Source: Schlesneria sp. (GTDB taxonomy: Bacteria; Planctomycetota; Planctomycetia; Planctomycetales; Planctomycetaceae). Taken from it: a DNA stretch of 64,000 nt. A program made the translations under genes and the position numbers. The notes under the pieces were generated by a model. The model ran no database searches. It was given only the letters and a program-made list of their open reading frames with translations, and was not told the origin of the DNA. Below are positions 9,607 to 18,751 of the stretch, piece after piece; positions within the stretch are counted from its first letter, which is position 1; every line of letters begins with the position of its first letter. Where the stretch lies: assembly GCA_028291515.1 (NCBI GenBank), contig JAQGHU010000069.1, positions 1 through 64,000 on the forward strand, given 5' to 3'.

Positions 9607-10029
9607 ATGAGTGACATGGAAGACAATCCGTTTCGCGCTCCCGAAAGTGATCTTCGTGTCGAAGGGGTTCTCAGTGGATCGAGGGAGGATTTGCGAAGCG
9701 TAGCCAAGTACCAACGCGGGATCATGATCTGCATCCTAATCTATTTGGTCGCGGGGATCCTCCGGCTGATGGTTCCGCGAGAGGTCCAACTCCCATTGCT
9801 GCTGGGTATCGTCATGATCGGTCTGACGGGAACGGCTTTGGTGTTCCTGTTAGCGCAGAAGATACACGGCATTGGCCCAGCGATTCTGCTTGCCATTCTG
9901 ACGTTGGTCCCGTGCGTCAACCTGATCGTGTTATTTACTCTCAGCTCGAAAGCCACAAACATCTTGAAAGCAAACGGTATCAAGGTCGGCTTTCTCGGCG
10001 CGAACCCTGCCGACATCTCGTCGTTGTGA
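9607..10029 (+). CDS. Small multi-pass membrane protein of unknown function
   Basis: 140 residues. The N-terminus 'MSDMEDNPFRAPESDL' is a cytoplasmic leader of the 'NPF/YxxPxS' type seen on many planctomycete membrane proteins of unknown role. It is followed by three to four hydrophobic helices (about 44-62, 70-90, 95-117) and a short tail 'KATNILKANGIKVGFLGAN', a pattern also seen in such proteins. No catalytic motif is visible. It stands alone between the repeat-filled spacer and the divergently regulated marR region. Confidence 0.75.
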   Translation: MSDMEDNPFRAPESDLRVEGVLSGSREDLRSVAKYQRGIMICILIYLVAGILRLMVPREVQLPLLLGIVMIGLTGTALVFLLAQKIHGIGPAILLAILTLVPCVNLIVLFTLSSKATNILKANGIKVGFLGANPADISSL

Positions 10030-10170
10030 GTTAATCAACAGAACCTCTTTATGCCTTGATCGCGACGCAGGTCAAAGCCCGTATGAAGGAAGAATCAGAA
10101 GCGGTCAACAAAATGTCGGTGGGCGGCAAAAGACGTAATTTCAAGGATGAAAGTGCTTGACGAGTTTCGA

Positions 10171-10190
10171 TTACCTGCGTATACAGGTAA
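10171..10190. promoter_or_regulatory. Candidate MarR operator O1, overlapping the marR translation start region
   Basis: TTACCTGCGTATACAGGTAA: perfect 7-bp arms TTACCTG and CAGGTAA separated by six bases, ending one base before the ATG of the MarR gene. Placement and symmetry fit autorepression by a winged-helix dimer. A second, slightly degenerate copy with the same arm spacing lies upstream of the transporter gene at 10655-10674. Confidence 0.7.
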
Positions 10191-10191
10191 C

Positions 10192-10644
10192 ATGCCCAAG
10201 CGAACATCACTTGCCGCCGCACCTGTCTCAACGCCGTGCCTTTGTACACTGCTGCGGCGGGCGTCACGCGCGGTGACGCGCGCCTACGACGCCGACTTCC
10301 GCGAGACGGGTCTGCGAGTCACTCAATACGCCTTGCTCAGCCTGCTCAATAAGTCAAGTGAAGTCCGACAGGGTGACTTGAGTGGATTGACCTGCCTGGA
10401 AGAAACGTCACTGACGCGAGCCCTTCGCGTGCTCCACGACAACAAGTGGATCGCGATCCGTCCCGGTGAAGATCGGCGAGAGAAGCTCGTCACGATTACG
10501 AAGGCAGGCAAAACAAAATTGGAGGCGGCTCGTCCGGCTTGGGTCAACGCTCAGGAGCGCATGAAGCAAGCCATACCCGAAGGGGCCTGGGAAACGTTGT
10601 TTTCGCTATTACCGGGGGTGACTTCCGCAGCATCTGGCCTATGA
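10192..10644 (+). CDS. MarR-family transcriptional regulator
   Basis: 150 residues with the usual MarR winged-helix layout. An N-terminal dimerisation helix (CTLLRRASRAVTRAYDADF) leads into 'GLRVTQYALLSLLN', the helix-turn-helix 'RQGDLSGLTCLEETSLTRALRVLHDNKWI', and the wing 'RPGEDRREKLVTITKAGKTKLEAA', which contains the conserved D-x-R motif. The start is the ATG at 10192, immediately downstream of a perfect palindrome. A start 15 codons earlier would overlap the operator. It probably represses itself and the downstream MFS/redoxin genes and is released by a small ligand. The two cysteines near the N-terminus (STPCLCTLL) could be redox sensitive, but this is speculative. Confidence 0.9.
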   Translation: MPKRTSLAAAPVSTPCLCTLLRRASRAVTRAYDADFRETGLRVTQYALLSLLNKSSEVRQGDLSGLTCLEETSLTRALRVLHDNKWIAIRPGEDRREKLVTITKAGKTKLEAARPAWVNAQERMKQAIPEGAWETLFSLLPGVTSAASGL

Positions 10645-10654
10645 TTGCGGGCCA

Positions 10655-10674
10655 ATACCTGTATACACAGCGAA
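10655..10674. promoter_or_regulatory. Candidate MarR operator O2 upstream of the MFS transporter
   Basis: ATACCTG, six bases (TATACA), CAGCGAA. The left arm matches O1 in six of seven bases and the right arm keeps CAG and the outer AA. It lies between marR and the transporter gene, about 75 bp before the chosen transporter start, so one regulator probably controls both transcripts. Confidence 0.55.
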
Positions 10675-10747
10675 TGGGCTAATAGTCGTCGTGTGAACCA
10701 ATCCTTGTGTGAAACTCGAAGCGAGTTGTGAGGCGAGAGAAGATTCT

Positions 10748-12061
10748 ATGGCTGCTGTTCCACGACGAATGCATTATGCCTGGGTGATTGCGGGAGTCAC
10801 TTTCCTGACTCTGCTGACGACGGCAGGGGTTCGGTCGGCCCCCGGAGTCTTGATCGTTCCGCTGGAGAAAGAATTTGGCTGGAGTCGCGCCACGATTTCC
10901 GCCGCGATCTCTATTAATCTGCTGCTCTACGGGCTGATTGGCCCGTTCGCAGCGGCGATCATGAATTGGTTGGGCCTCCGCAGAACGATTCTGATCTCAT
11001 TGGCGACCGTCGCCACCGGGGTCTCGCTGACGATCTTCATGAATTCCCCCTGGCAATTGATGTTACTCTGGGGAGTCATCGTCGGTGCGGGAACCGGTAT
11101 GACTGCCTTGGTCCTCGCCGCGACCATCGTCAACCGCTGGTTCACCCTTCATCGTGGACTCGTCATTGGCGTGCTGACGGCTAGCACTGCGACCGGACAA
11201 CTCATCTTCCTCCCTGTGATGGCGTCGACTGTCGAACATTTCGGCTGGCGACAGGCCGTGCTACTAATCGCGGGAGCCCTGATGTTGGCCATTCCGCTGG
11301 TCGCCATTTTCCTGCGAGACCACCCGGCGGATCTGGGACTGTTGCCCTATGGCGAAACGGTCGCGCCGCCAGTCGCGCCGGCCGTGACAAAGACCAATCC
11401 CGCCGTCGAAGCGATCCGCTGTTTGTTCGATGGATTTCGATCTCGCGACTTCTGGCTGCTCTCGGGCAGTTTCTTCATCTGCGGAGCCAGCACGAATGGC
11501 CTGGTGGGAACTCACCTGATTCCCGCCTGCGTCGACCAGGGCATTCCCGAGGTCACGGCAGCCGGCTTGCTGGCCCTGATGGGAATCTTCGATCTGGCGG
11601 GGACGACCGCCTCGGGCTGGCTCTCGGATCGCCTCGATAATCGCATCCTGCTCTGCTGGTACTACGCGCTGCGCGGACTCTCATTGATCGCCCTTCCCTT
11701 CGTCCTCGTCGATGCCTCGTGGGGACTGACCTTGTTCGCCATCTTCTACGGACTCGACTGGATCGCCACCGTCCCTCCGACGATCCGCCTGACTGCCGAT
11801 ACACTCGGTCGGGACCGCGCGGGAATCATGTTCGGCTGGATCATCGCTGCTCATCAGTGCGGGGCCTCGCTGGCGACACTTGCCGCCGGTGCCCTACGCA
11901 CTTGGAGCGGCAGCTATGAACGAGCGTTCCTCACCTCCGGTGCCCTGTGTCTGGTCGCGGCTGCGATCGTGCTCCAGATTGGCCGATCAAAGCTGGTGAC
12001 CGAAAGCGTCATCGAACCAGACGTCGCCGATGGCCGTCTTGCGTTGGAACCACAAGCATGA
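10748..12061 (+). CDS. Major facilitator superfamily transporter (OFA/monocarboxylate-porter type)
   Basis: 437 residues with about 12 predicted membrane helices. The first segment 'HYAWVIAGVTFLTLLTTAGVRSAPGVLIVPLEKEFGWSRATISAAISINLLLYGLIGPFAAAI' is typical of bacterial oxalate/formate-antiporter and monocarboxylate-porter relatives. A loop motif 'GWLSDRLDNR' lies in the second half. The start is set at the ATG at 10748, preceded by GAGAGAAGA. A GTG 13 codons upstream is in frame. The next gene overlaps it by four bases. Control by the upstream MarR protein is likely from the paired palindromes. The substrate is unknown; an organic anion is the family's usual cargo. Confidence 0.85.
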   Translation: MAAVPRRMHYAWVIAGVTFLTLLTTAGVRSAPGVLIVPLEKEFGWSRATISAAISINLLLYGLIGPFAAAIMNWLGLRRTILISLATVATGVSLTIFMNSPWQLMLLWGVIVGAGTGMTALVLAATIVNRWFTLHRGLVIGVLTASTATGQLIFLPVMASTVEHFGWRQAVLLIAGALMLAIPLVAIFLRDHPADLGLLPYGETVAPPVAPAVTKTNPAVEAIRCLFDGFRSRDFWLLSGSFFICGASTNGLVGTHLIPACVDQGIPEVTAAGLLALMGIFDLAGTTASGWLSDRLDNRILLCWYYALRGLSLIALPFVLVDASWGLTLFAIFYGLDWIATVPPTIRLTADTLGRDRAGIMFGWIIAAHQCGASLATLAAGALRTWSGSYERAFLTSGALCLVAAAIVLQIGRSKLVTESVIEPDVADGRLALEPQA

Positions 12062-12627
12062 GCCGCCTGTACAGTACGCTGCTCCTGATCGCCGCCGCAG
12101 TCGCATTACTCGCTGCCGTCTTGATCCAGCCGAGAGTCGGGCATCCGGTCACGCTGTGGATGTCTCAATCCGCCAACACAGTCACCGGCCGTCCTGCGAT
12201 CCCGTTCGCAGGCCTGACCGCCGACAAACCAACAATCGCGATCTTCATCCTGCCCGGTTGTCCCTGCAGCGAGGCCTACGAACCCCACACGCATGACCTG
12301 TTCCGCGCGTACGGATTGCACGCCAACATCATCGGGGTCGTCGAGGGGAGCGGTGAAGACCTCGAAGAGTGGCAGCAGCGTTATCAGACACCGTTCCCTC
12401 TGATCGCAGACCCCGACCATTCCATCGCCCGCAGCTACGAAGCGAAACGCTCGGCCTACACCGTCCTGATCACCAACAGGACCGTCAATCGCCTGTGGCC
12501 GGGATATTCGGGAGACATGCTGCGCGAAGTTGGTACGTTGCTTGCCACGGCCGCCAAAATCCCCGAGGTGCCGATCAATGTGAGCGATGCTCCGAAGTCG
12601 CTCATCTCAGGTTGCGTCCTGGACTAA
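12058..12627 (+). CDS. Membrane-anchored redoxin (AhpC/TSA-like) protein
   Basis: 189 residues starting at the ATG that overlaps the transporter stop codon (ATGA). An N-terminal hydrophobic anchor (about residues 5-24) precedes a thioredoxin-fold redoxin domain. In place of the usual CxxC or peroxidatic TxxC, it has 'LPGCPCSEAY' with C68 and C70. The redoxin signatures 'FPLIADPDHSIARSYEA' and 'VLITNRTVNRLWPGYS' are clear. It is probably tethered in the membrane and faces outside the cytoplasm. Translational coupling suggests a job linked to the transporter. The C-P-C spacing is unusual for a peroxiredoxin, so peroxidase activity should not be assumed. Confidence 0.8.
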   Translation: MSRLYSTLLLIAAAVALLAAVLIQPRVGHPVTLWMSQSANTVTGRPAIPFAGLTADKPTIAIFILPGCPCSEAYEPHTHDLFRAYGLHANIIGVVEGSGEDLEEWQQRYQTPFPLIADPDHSIARSYEAKRSAYTVLITNRTVNRLWPGYSGDMLREVGTLLATAAKIPEVPINVSDAPKSLISGCVLD

Positions 12628-12866
12628 TGTCGGCGCTCTGGCGTAGTCAATCTCGCCAAGAGATTGGGTCTCCAAGGTCTGTGAACAGCCCCAATACCCG
12701 CAAATACCTGTTTCAGGTTGCGACGATTTAAGAGATTTCTATAGCGATTCTGAGAACGACGACCTAAATTGTCTCTTCGATAGAAGAGGTCGAGGCGTCA
12801 AAAACTCACATCACCTCGCGATTGCCAGTGGATCGGTGCCTTCTCATCTTTGAAAGGGATTTCCAG

Positions 12867-14693
12867 ATGCGATGCCTGCTTGTGCTCTTTCTCATGGCGG
12901 TCCCCTCACTTGCCTCCTTAGCTGCCGCTCCAAAAGTGGGGGACGAGGTCTTCGTGAAAGATGAAGCGGAAGCGAAGAATGGCGATATGATCGTCGACAG
13001 CAAGTTGATTCGCTTTCCAGCGACAGTCACGGATACGGATGGCGATCTCCTCTGGCTCGGTCGGGGCTGGGTCCACAGCAAAGACGTGATGACGGCCGAC
13101 GAAGCGTTCGCTTACTACGGCGAGCAGATCAAGGCCGAGCCCACGAAAGCTTGGGGTTCGCTTCGCCGTGGCTTGGTTTCCTGTAGCAAAAGGGATTTCG
13201 AGGCTGCACTGAAGGACTGCGACGAAGCGATCAGGTTGTCTCCGACGGAGAGTTCCACTCATTGTGCTCGCGCCATTGTCTGGCTGAGTCAGGGGCAGTT
13301 CGATAAGGCTCTGCTTGATTGCAACAATGCTCTGGAGTGCGATCCCGACGATGTGCCATCACTCTATGCCCGAGGTTTCGTACTGTCGAAATATGGGGAT
13401 TATGATCAAGCAAGCAGCGACTTCACTGAAGTCATTAAACGAGATCCAATGAATGGTCGTGCCTATCGCAACCGAGGCGTGATCTGGGCCGAGCAAAAGA
13501 ATGTGGATTCAGCTTTCGACGATCTCTCAAGATCAATAGAGCTCGATCCAAAAGATGCTGTCGCATATGGCAATCGCGGCAGCGTCTGGGGTGAGAAGGG
13601 TGAGTTCGAGAAAGCGATTCAAGATTACAACGAGGCAATCGTCCTTGAGCCGATGAACTCCCCGACGTACGCCAATCGAGCGGCGATTTGGTATCGGATG
13701 GGCGAACTGGAGAAGGCTGTTCGAGATTGCGATCAAGCGATTCGTCTCAATCCAGGCAACGCAAATGCTTATCTCAACCGCGGCATTGCGTTGACGAAAA
13801 GCGAGCAATACGACGAGGCGATTCGCGATCACAGCACTGCGATCAAACTGGCTCCGAAAACAGGAGCGGCCTACGAGGGACGCGCATTCGCTTGGTATCT
13901 AAAGGCACAATATGAGAAGGCGATCGAAGACTGCACCATGGCGACTCAACTCGCCCCCGTGAAATCGACTACTTACCGAATTCGCGCGCAGTCCTGGGCA
14001 CAAAAAGGAGAGCTTGATAAGGCCATCGGGGACCTTACGAAAGCGCTGGAGTTGACTCCAACCGACTCTTGGATCTACTCCAAACGAGGTGCGTATCGTG
14101 TGCTGCAAGGGGATTGTGAAGGTGCGATGCCGGATTTGATGGAGGCCATTCGCCTTGACCCGAACGACGCAGAAGCAATGGTGGCCCGGGGAGTTGTCTG
14201 GGCGTTTCAAAATAAGTGGGATGACGCACTTCAGGATTTTACGGAAGCCATTCGTCTGGATCCGAAACACGTAATTGCACATTCAAATCGAGGTCTGGTC
14301 TGGGTCAAGAAGAATAGATTCGACGATGCGATCAAGGAATTTACGGCGGTGGTCAGGCTTGATCCAAAGAACTCTGTAGGTTATCGCGGCTTAGCTTGGA
14401 TCAAGCTCGCATGTCCCGACGCACAATTTCATGACGCGAAAAGTGCCATGGAGAATGCGACTCGGGCTTGCGAACTTACCGATTGGAAAGACTGGCACTC
14501 ACTCAGCTTACTCGCAGCCGCTTCTGCGGTGACAGATGACTTCGCGAACGCGATTAAATGGCAAACGGTGGCTGCGAAAGTGGCGCCAGATGAGCAGAAG
14601 AAAGGCTGCAGCGAAGTCCTCGAACTCTATCACGTCAACAAACTCCACAGGAATATGTTGACTCCACCACGTTCGCCGTTCACGACGATCTAG
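12867..14693 (+). CDS. Secreted protein with about a dozen or more tetratricopeptide repeats
   Basis: 608 residues. The ATG at 12867 gives a clean signal peptide (MRCLLVLFLMAVPSLASLAAA); an in-frame start 15 codons earlier does not. After a short domain (about 22-75, 'VGDEVFVKDEAEAKNG...WLGRGWV', a planctomycete pre-TPR segment), TPR units repeat every 34 residues from about residue 80 to 580. Examples are 'AYRNRGVIWAEQKNVDSAFDDLSRSIELDPKD' and 'YGNRGSVWGEKGEFEKAIQDYNEAI' (parts shown). It is an exported scaffold for protein contacts. No enzymatic domain is seen. The gene is alone on its strand. Confidence 0.85.
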   Translation: MRCLLVLFLMAVPSLASLAAAPKVGDEVFVKDEAEAKNGDMIVDSKLIRFPATVTDTDGDLLWLGRGWVHSKDVMTADEAFAYYGEQIKAEPTKAWGSLRRGLVSCSKRDFEAALKDCDEAIRLSPTESSTHCARAIVWLSQGQFDKALLDCNNALECDPDDVPSLYARGFVLSKYGDYDQASSDFTEVIKRDPMNGRAYRNRGVIWAEQKNVDSAFDDLSRSIELDPKDAVAYGNRGSVWGEKGEFEKAIQDYNEAIVLEPMNSPTYANRAAIWYRMGELEKAVRDCDQAIRLNPGNANAYLNRGIALTKSEQYDEAIRDHSTAIKLAPKTGAAYEGRAFAWYLKAQYEKAIEDCTMATQLAPVKSTTYRIRAQSWAQKGELDKAIGDLTKALELTPTDSWIYSKRGAYRVLQGDCEGAMPDLMEAIRLDPNDAEAMVARGVVWAFQNKWDDALQDFTEAIRLDPKHVIAHSNRGLVWVKKNRFDDAIKEFTAVVRLDPKNSVGYRGLAWIKLACPDAQFHDAKSAMENATRACELTDWKDWHSLSLLAAASAVTDDFANAIKWQTVAAKVAPDEQKKGCSEVLELYHVNKLHRNMLTPPRSPFTTI

Positions 14694-14723
14694 AAGCTGC
14701 AGCAACGCATCGAGGCACGTGGC

Positions 14724-15083
14724 TCAAATCAGCGTGAAATTCCGCACGACGATAAACCCAACGCTGCCGATGCCAGCCAGCAGCGCCACGATCTTGCCGA
14801 GCTCTGCGTAGTCACTCATGGACTTCGAATGGGCCATGAAATAACGAGCGTGCATAAATAGCGCGACCGAGAGGATGACGATTCCGAACGCGACAGCATC
14901 CCATCCCGAGAGCGGCATGCGAACGCCGCGCCGTTCATACAGCATGACCTCCCGGGACAGCATCCTGGAGATCCCGTAGCAGCCGATCGCCGCAGGGACC
15001 GCGACTCCCATTCCCCATTTCGACCAGGTATCGGAGGGGCCGTCATCATCGAAGTCGATGAACGGGATTCGTGGCAGCATCAT
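14724..15083 (-). CDS. Small membrane protein of unknown function
   Basis: 119 residues: an acidic, probably cytoplasmic N-terminus ('FIDFDDDGPSDTWSKWGMG'), then about three hydrophobic helices (about 23-40, 62-80, 95-114) ending in 'VVRNFTLI'. No recognisable motif. It lies tail-to-tail with the TPR gene and is transcribed alone. Function unknown. Confidence 0.65.
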   Translation of the reverse strand: MMLPRIPFIDFDDDGPSDTWSKWGMGVAVPAAIGCYGISRMLSREVMLYERRGVRMPLSGWDAVAFGIVILSVALFMHARYFMAHSKSMSDYAELGKIVALLAGIGSVGFIVVRNFTLI

Positions 15084-15325
15084 GTGGCCCCGTCTTCGGG
15101 AAGAGTCGAGAAAGTGGAGTCTTGCCGCGTTTGTGGCGGCAGCCTCCTAACGCAGATCCTCGCCATCAGATCAAAGTTTCTCACCCCTTTGCGAGCCGAT
15201 TTGAGTTCACGGCAAATTCATAATCAGAGCCGCGGCTCGCTCGAAGTTGCCTCCAGTGCGTGCGGAGCGCATCCTGTTTCAGCGACGCGAGCCAGCAACG
15301 GAATTACTTGAGCGACGAGGTCTGG

Positions 15326-16150
15326 ATGAGAACGATTCAACTGTCACTGGCAGTAATTTTTCCGGTCGTGGCACTGACATCCGCGATCTGTTCTGCCGAG
15401 GAATCGCGGTTCGTGCATCTCGAAATCGGCGACCTGCCGATCATCATTTCGGCTCCCCATGGCGGGCAGTTGGAAGTGCCGGATGTTGAACCTCGTCATG
15501 GCGAAGGCTTGAAACCCGGTGCCGCGGGGTATGTTGTCAGTCGCGATACGGGAACCGAAGAACTGGCGGCTGAAGTGGCCAAAGCGATCGCTAAACGATT
15601 TCAACGCAAGCCGTACGTCGTGGTTGCGCGGTCGCATCGCAAATTCGTCGACATGAATCGGCCCGCAGAAATCGCCTACGAAGATCCCGATGCCAAGCCC
15701 GTCTACGATGAATACCACTCCGCGTTAACCTCAGCGTGCAGTGCCGTGCAGAAGAAGTTTCATAAAGGCTTGCTGCTCGACCTGCACGGCCAGGGCGAAG
15801 CGAAGGACACCGTCTACCGCGGAACGCACGATGGCAAAACGGTCACCCTGCTCCGCGAACGCTTCGGCGAAGCGGCACACACGAGCGAGCACAGCCTTTT
15901 CGGTCAGCTCAAGCATCACGGCTGGAAGGTCTATCCCGATCCCTTCGACGGCAAAGAACAAGCGGGCTTCCGCGGAGGCTACATCGTCCAGACTTACGGC
16001 AGCCATCAAGGCTTCGGCATCGACGCCATGCAACTCGAATTCGGCATCGATTTTCGCAGCAAAGACGGGCGACCGAAAACCGCGGCGACGCTGGCGACAG
16101 TTGTTGCCGACTATGCGATGAGATATCTCGATCTCACGCCGCATGAGTAA
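15326..16150 (+). CDS. Exported N-formylglutamate amidohydrolase-like protein
   Basis: 274 residues with a signal peptide (MRTIQLSLAVIFPVVALTSAICSAEE) from the ATG at 15326. The mature part shows the N-formylglutamate amidohydrolase fold: 'PIIISAPHGGQLEVPD' (zinc-ligand His region), 'SRDTGTEELAAEVAKAI', 'VVARSHRKFVDMNR' (substrate Arg/Asn segment), 'LLLDLHGQGEAKDTVYRGT' with a second metal-type His, and 'GIDAMQLEFGIDFR'. Cytoplasmic family members hydrolyse N-formyl or N-carbamoyl amino acids. An exported member more likely cleaves an amide in the periplasm or medium. No partner genes are nearby. Confidence 0.8.
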   Translation: MRTIQLSLAVIFPVVALTSAICSAEESRFVHLEIGDLPIIISAPHGGQLEVPDVEPRHGEGLKPGAAGYVVSRDTGTEELAAEVAKAIAKRFQRKPYVVVARSHRKFVDMNRPAEIAYEDPDAKPVYDEYHSALTSACSAVQKKFHKGLLLDLHGQGEAKDTVYRGTHDGKTVTLLRERFGEAAHTSEHSLFGQLKHHGWKVYPDPFDGKEQAGFRGGYIVQTYGSHQGFGIDAMQLEFGIDFRSKDGRPKTAATLATVVADYAMRYLDLTPHE

Positions 16151-16201
16151 GATTGGGATCGGAGGTACTGCGCGACCGATCCCGCCAATACTCCAATCTG
16201 A

Positions 16202-18742
16202 TTACCGGCGGTGCAGCCGGGGGAAGCACCACATGCTGTGATCGGCAGCCAAATCGCCCAGATGATTGATTTTCAACTCAATCGTCTTCGTTCCCGCAGG
16301 CAGTTTGACATCGATGCGAACGATACCCGCCGCCGGGCTTTCGTAAACAAGCTTGTTATTTGCCCAGACTTCAAATTTTACGCTTTGACTAAGAACGCAA
16401 TAACCAATCGCCGAGAATCGTGTCATTCCATCTGGTACTTCGTAAGCCACCGTCGACGGCGCATGCGCGAAGAGGAATTCTTGACACGGTAATGCGTCGT
16501 GGAACTGCAGCGGTGCCATCGGCAACGTTTCGATCGGCTGATTATGCGTTAACGAGTGGGTACCGACCGTATTCGACGCGATAGCAAACTTCAGCGGTCC
16601 TGGTTTGCCATCCAACATCGCGTCGGTCAACTTATTCGCCGGAACGGTGTGATAGCGAGGGTAACACCAATAGGAATAGTCATGTCGGCCATCATTTGCA
16701 TCATCGAAAACGAGTTCCAGCAAAGTCGCCTTCGCAGGGATCTCGATTTTGACGAGCGCGATATTTGTGATCCCGGAATCATAAACTTTCTTTCCATCAA
16801 TGAATGCAAGCGATTTTGTCGTGCGGCTCGCTTCGTTGTACCCAACGACGGAAAAGCTCTTTGCGCCGGAAGGAATCGGACATTTCAGCCGCGACGGAGC
16901 GTGTGCGCCATAGTAGTCATCACAAAACCTGAAATCAGGAATTACGAGGGGCCAACGATATTCAGTGTCACCCACGCCGAGGCTCAATGGCAATTGGTTG
17001 ATGTGGAGGTTGTCGTGGCCTGTCTTTGATACAATCGCCTTCTGCTCAGTAAGGCGAATGAAACCATCTTTCAGATCTTGCCCACCGTCATTGACGGTAA
17101 CTTCCCGGCGCATGGAGCCAGAAAGCATCCTGATCCGTGCTGAATGGAAGGTGACATGCCCCGTTTGTGATTGCAACCAAGGCCGCTGAGTTGTTGACAC
17201 TTTCCAGTCACCACCTTCCAGATATGTCAACGAAGCGCTCTTGCCTTCCCATTTAATAAAGTTCTTGAAGCTGTCAAAGTCGATGGCGAATGCCGCTTCC
17301 GGATTCTCGTCTCGGACTCGTACTCGGATTTTGTGACGCTGATTATTGGAGACAACGGCTGGGCTACGGGTCGTCACATTATCAGTGAGCCATTTTCCAT
17401 CAATTATAGCCACGCCTCCCTTAGCACCGTTTGCCGCGTGCAACTGCAAATTCATGTTGTGAATTCCCACAGGGAAGAAGATGCCGACGCATTCGTCACC
17501 TTCATGTCGCGTGAAATCGACCTCCAACTCATAGCTTCCGTCAACAATAGCAGAGAGCGGAAAGCGAGCGCAGATGGCTGACTTTAACGTGATCCCTTTT
17601 GATGTCGCATTTCCAACGAGGAACTGGTTCCAGTTGATACCGCGATGCGCCCAGTCAACCCCTTCAGACCACGGCAGGATATCGATCCATTCATCCGACT
17701 TGGCGGGCGATTTCGGTGGAGGAGTGACTAAGCGAGTACCGGTTGTCACCGGACTGAGAGACACAATCTCGTCGAGCCGTTTAGCAACAACCTGTTTCTT
17801 CAGTGCCGAAGTGAGATCCGGCTCGGCCTGTTCGTACCACTGACCTGCATGAACAAGCAGCGCCGTTTTCGTCGGCCCTGATTCTTTTTGTGCGATGTCC
17901 CACCATGCGTCTGCCACGGCGACTTGACCAGTCGCATCGGTCGGCCCTCCTCGTTCCAATTCCGCGGCGCCTTTCCACTTGACATCGTTCCCCTTTGCGA
18001 GGAACGGCAAAGCCTTCTTCCAATCACTGTCTTGGATGACGTACCACCGACCGACTGACAGGTTCGCGGCAGCATCGTCGGCATTGGTTTGCAGTTTCGT
18101 CGTCGCCGCTTGATACGCTTTCCACTCTTTTTCACGAGCCGAAATCGCTGTTCGTGCTTCAACCATGAGTGGTTTCAGTGCCGGGCCATCGGCCGCGCGA
18201 CGAAGGACGACGTCGACCGAACTCAATACTGCAAGTGCTTCAGAAAACTGATGTTCCTTCGCAGCCGCCTGCGACATTGCAATCGCTTCCTCAACGATCG
18301 GTTTGACCTGCGCGTTTGGCTTGCTGGCCTTCAAGTACTCCGTCAGCAGTCGCGTCTTTTCCTTCGTTACGTCGACGTCAAATGTCTCAACCAATGTGTT
18401 CACGGCTTTCAGCCACTCGCCAGCATTGCCAGTTTGACTGGCTAAAGAGATGGCAGTCGTCAGAACGACGTAACGCTCATCTGCCCCAAGGTTCTCATCA
18501 GCCAGCGACTCCATCAGCTTGGCTAATGCTTCGTGTCGCTTGGCAACGCTCTCTAAGCGAGGCAGGTCATAGCCATCTTCCAGGAGTTTCGAGAATTCCT
18601 TCTGCTTTTCGGCCGAGGGGATCGGGGCGCGAGTTTGCGCGCTGATCGGAGCACCATTCAATAGCAACCCGAGCACGACGATCCAAAGGGATTGCTTCCA
18701 ATGTGACATCAGATCGCACGCAGACATTCTCATTAGCAGCAT
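16202..18742 (-). CDS. Secreted NPCBM-type multidomain protein, copy 2 of a tandem pair
   Basis: 846 residues, clearly homologous over its whole length to the next gene upstream in the operon. Layout: signal peptide (cleaved near ISAQ); helical region about 35-330 with heptad-like A/L/K patterns; a beta-rich, lectin-like domain at about 390-580 ('DGSYELEVDFTRHEGDECVGIFFPVG'); then two related beta domains at about 610-735 and 740-846. Each has 'FSVVGY' or 'FSAIGY' and '(D)YSYWCYPRYH' or '(D)HSMWCFPRLH', resembling NPCBM carbohydrate-binding modules. A start at 18709 (MSHWKQSL) gives a tidier signal peptide. It is probably a surface glycan-binding protein; no catalytic residues are evident. 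Confidence 0.7.
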   Translation of the reverse strand: MLLMRMSACDLMSHWKQSLWIVVLGLLLNGAPISAQTRAPIPSAEKQKEFSKLLEDGYDLPRLESVAKRHEALAKLMESLADENLGADERYVVLTTAISLASQTGNAGEWLKAVNTLVETFDVDVTKEKTRLLTEYLKASKPNAQVKPIVEEAIAMSQAAAKEHQFSEALAVLSSVDVVLRRAADGPALKPLMVEARTAISAREKEWKAYQAATTKLQTNADDAAANLSVGRWYVIQDSDWKKALPFLAKGNDVKWKGAAELERGGPTDATGQVAVADAWWDIAQKESGPTKTALLVHAGQWYEQAEPDLTSALKKQVVAKRLDEIVSLSPVTTGTRLVTPPPKSPAKSDEWIDILPWSEGVDWAHRGINWNQFLVGNATSKGITLKSAICARFPLSAIVDGSYELEVDFTRHEGDECVGIFFPVGIHNMNLQLHAANGAKGGVAIIDGKWLTDNVTTRSPAVVSNNQRHKIRVRVRDENPEAAFAIDFDSFKNFIKWEGKSASLTYLEGGDWKVSTTQRPWLQSQTGHVTFHSARIRMLSGSMRREVTVNDGGQDLKDGFIRLTEQKAIVSKTGHDNLHINQLPLSLGVGDTEYRWPLVIPDFRFCDDYYGAHAPSRLKCPIPSGAKSFSVVGYNEASRTTKSLAFIDGKKVYDSGITNIALVKIEIPAKATLLELVFDDANDGRHDYSYWCYPRYHTVPANKLTDAMLDGKPGPLKFAIASNTVGTHSLTHNQPIETLPMAPLQFHDALPCQEFLFAHAPSTVAYEVPDGMTRFSAIGYCVLSQSVKFEVWANNKLVYESPAAGIVRIDVKLPAGTKTIELKINHLGDLAADHSMWCFPRLHRR

Positions 18743-18751
18743 CCTAGGTCA

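Noticed and set aside
12735-12800. Partial dyad before the large TPR gene
   Set aside because: Only short matching arms with a long loop; likely chance.
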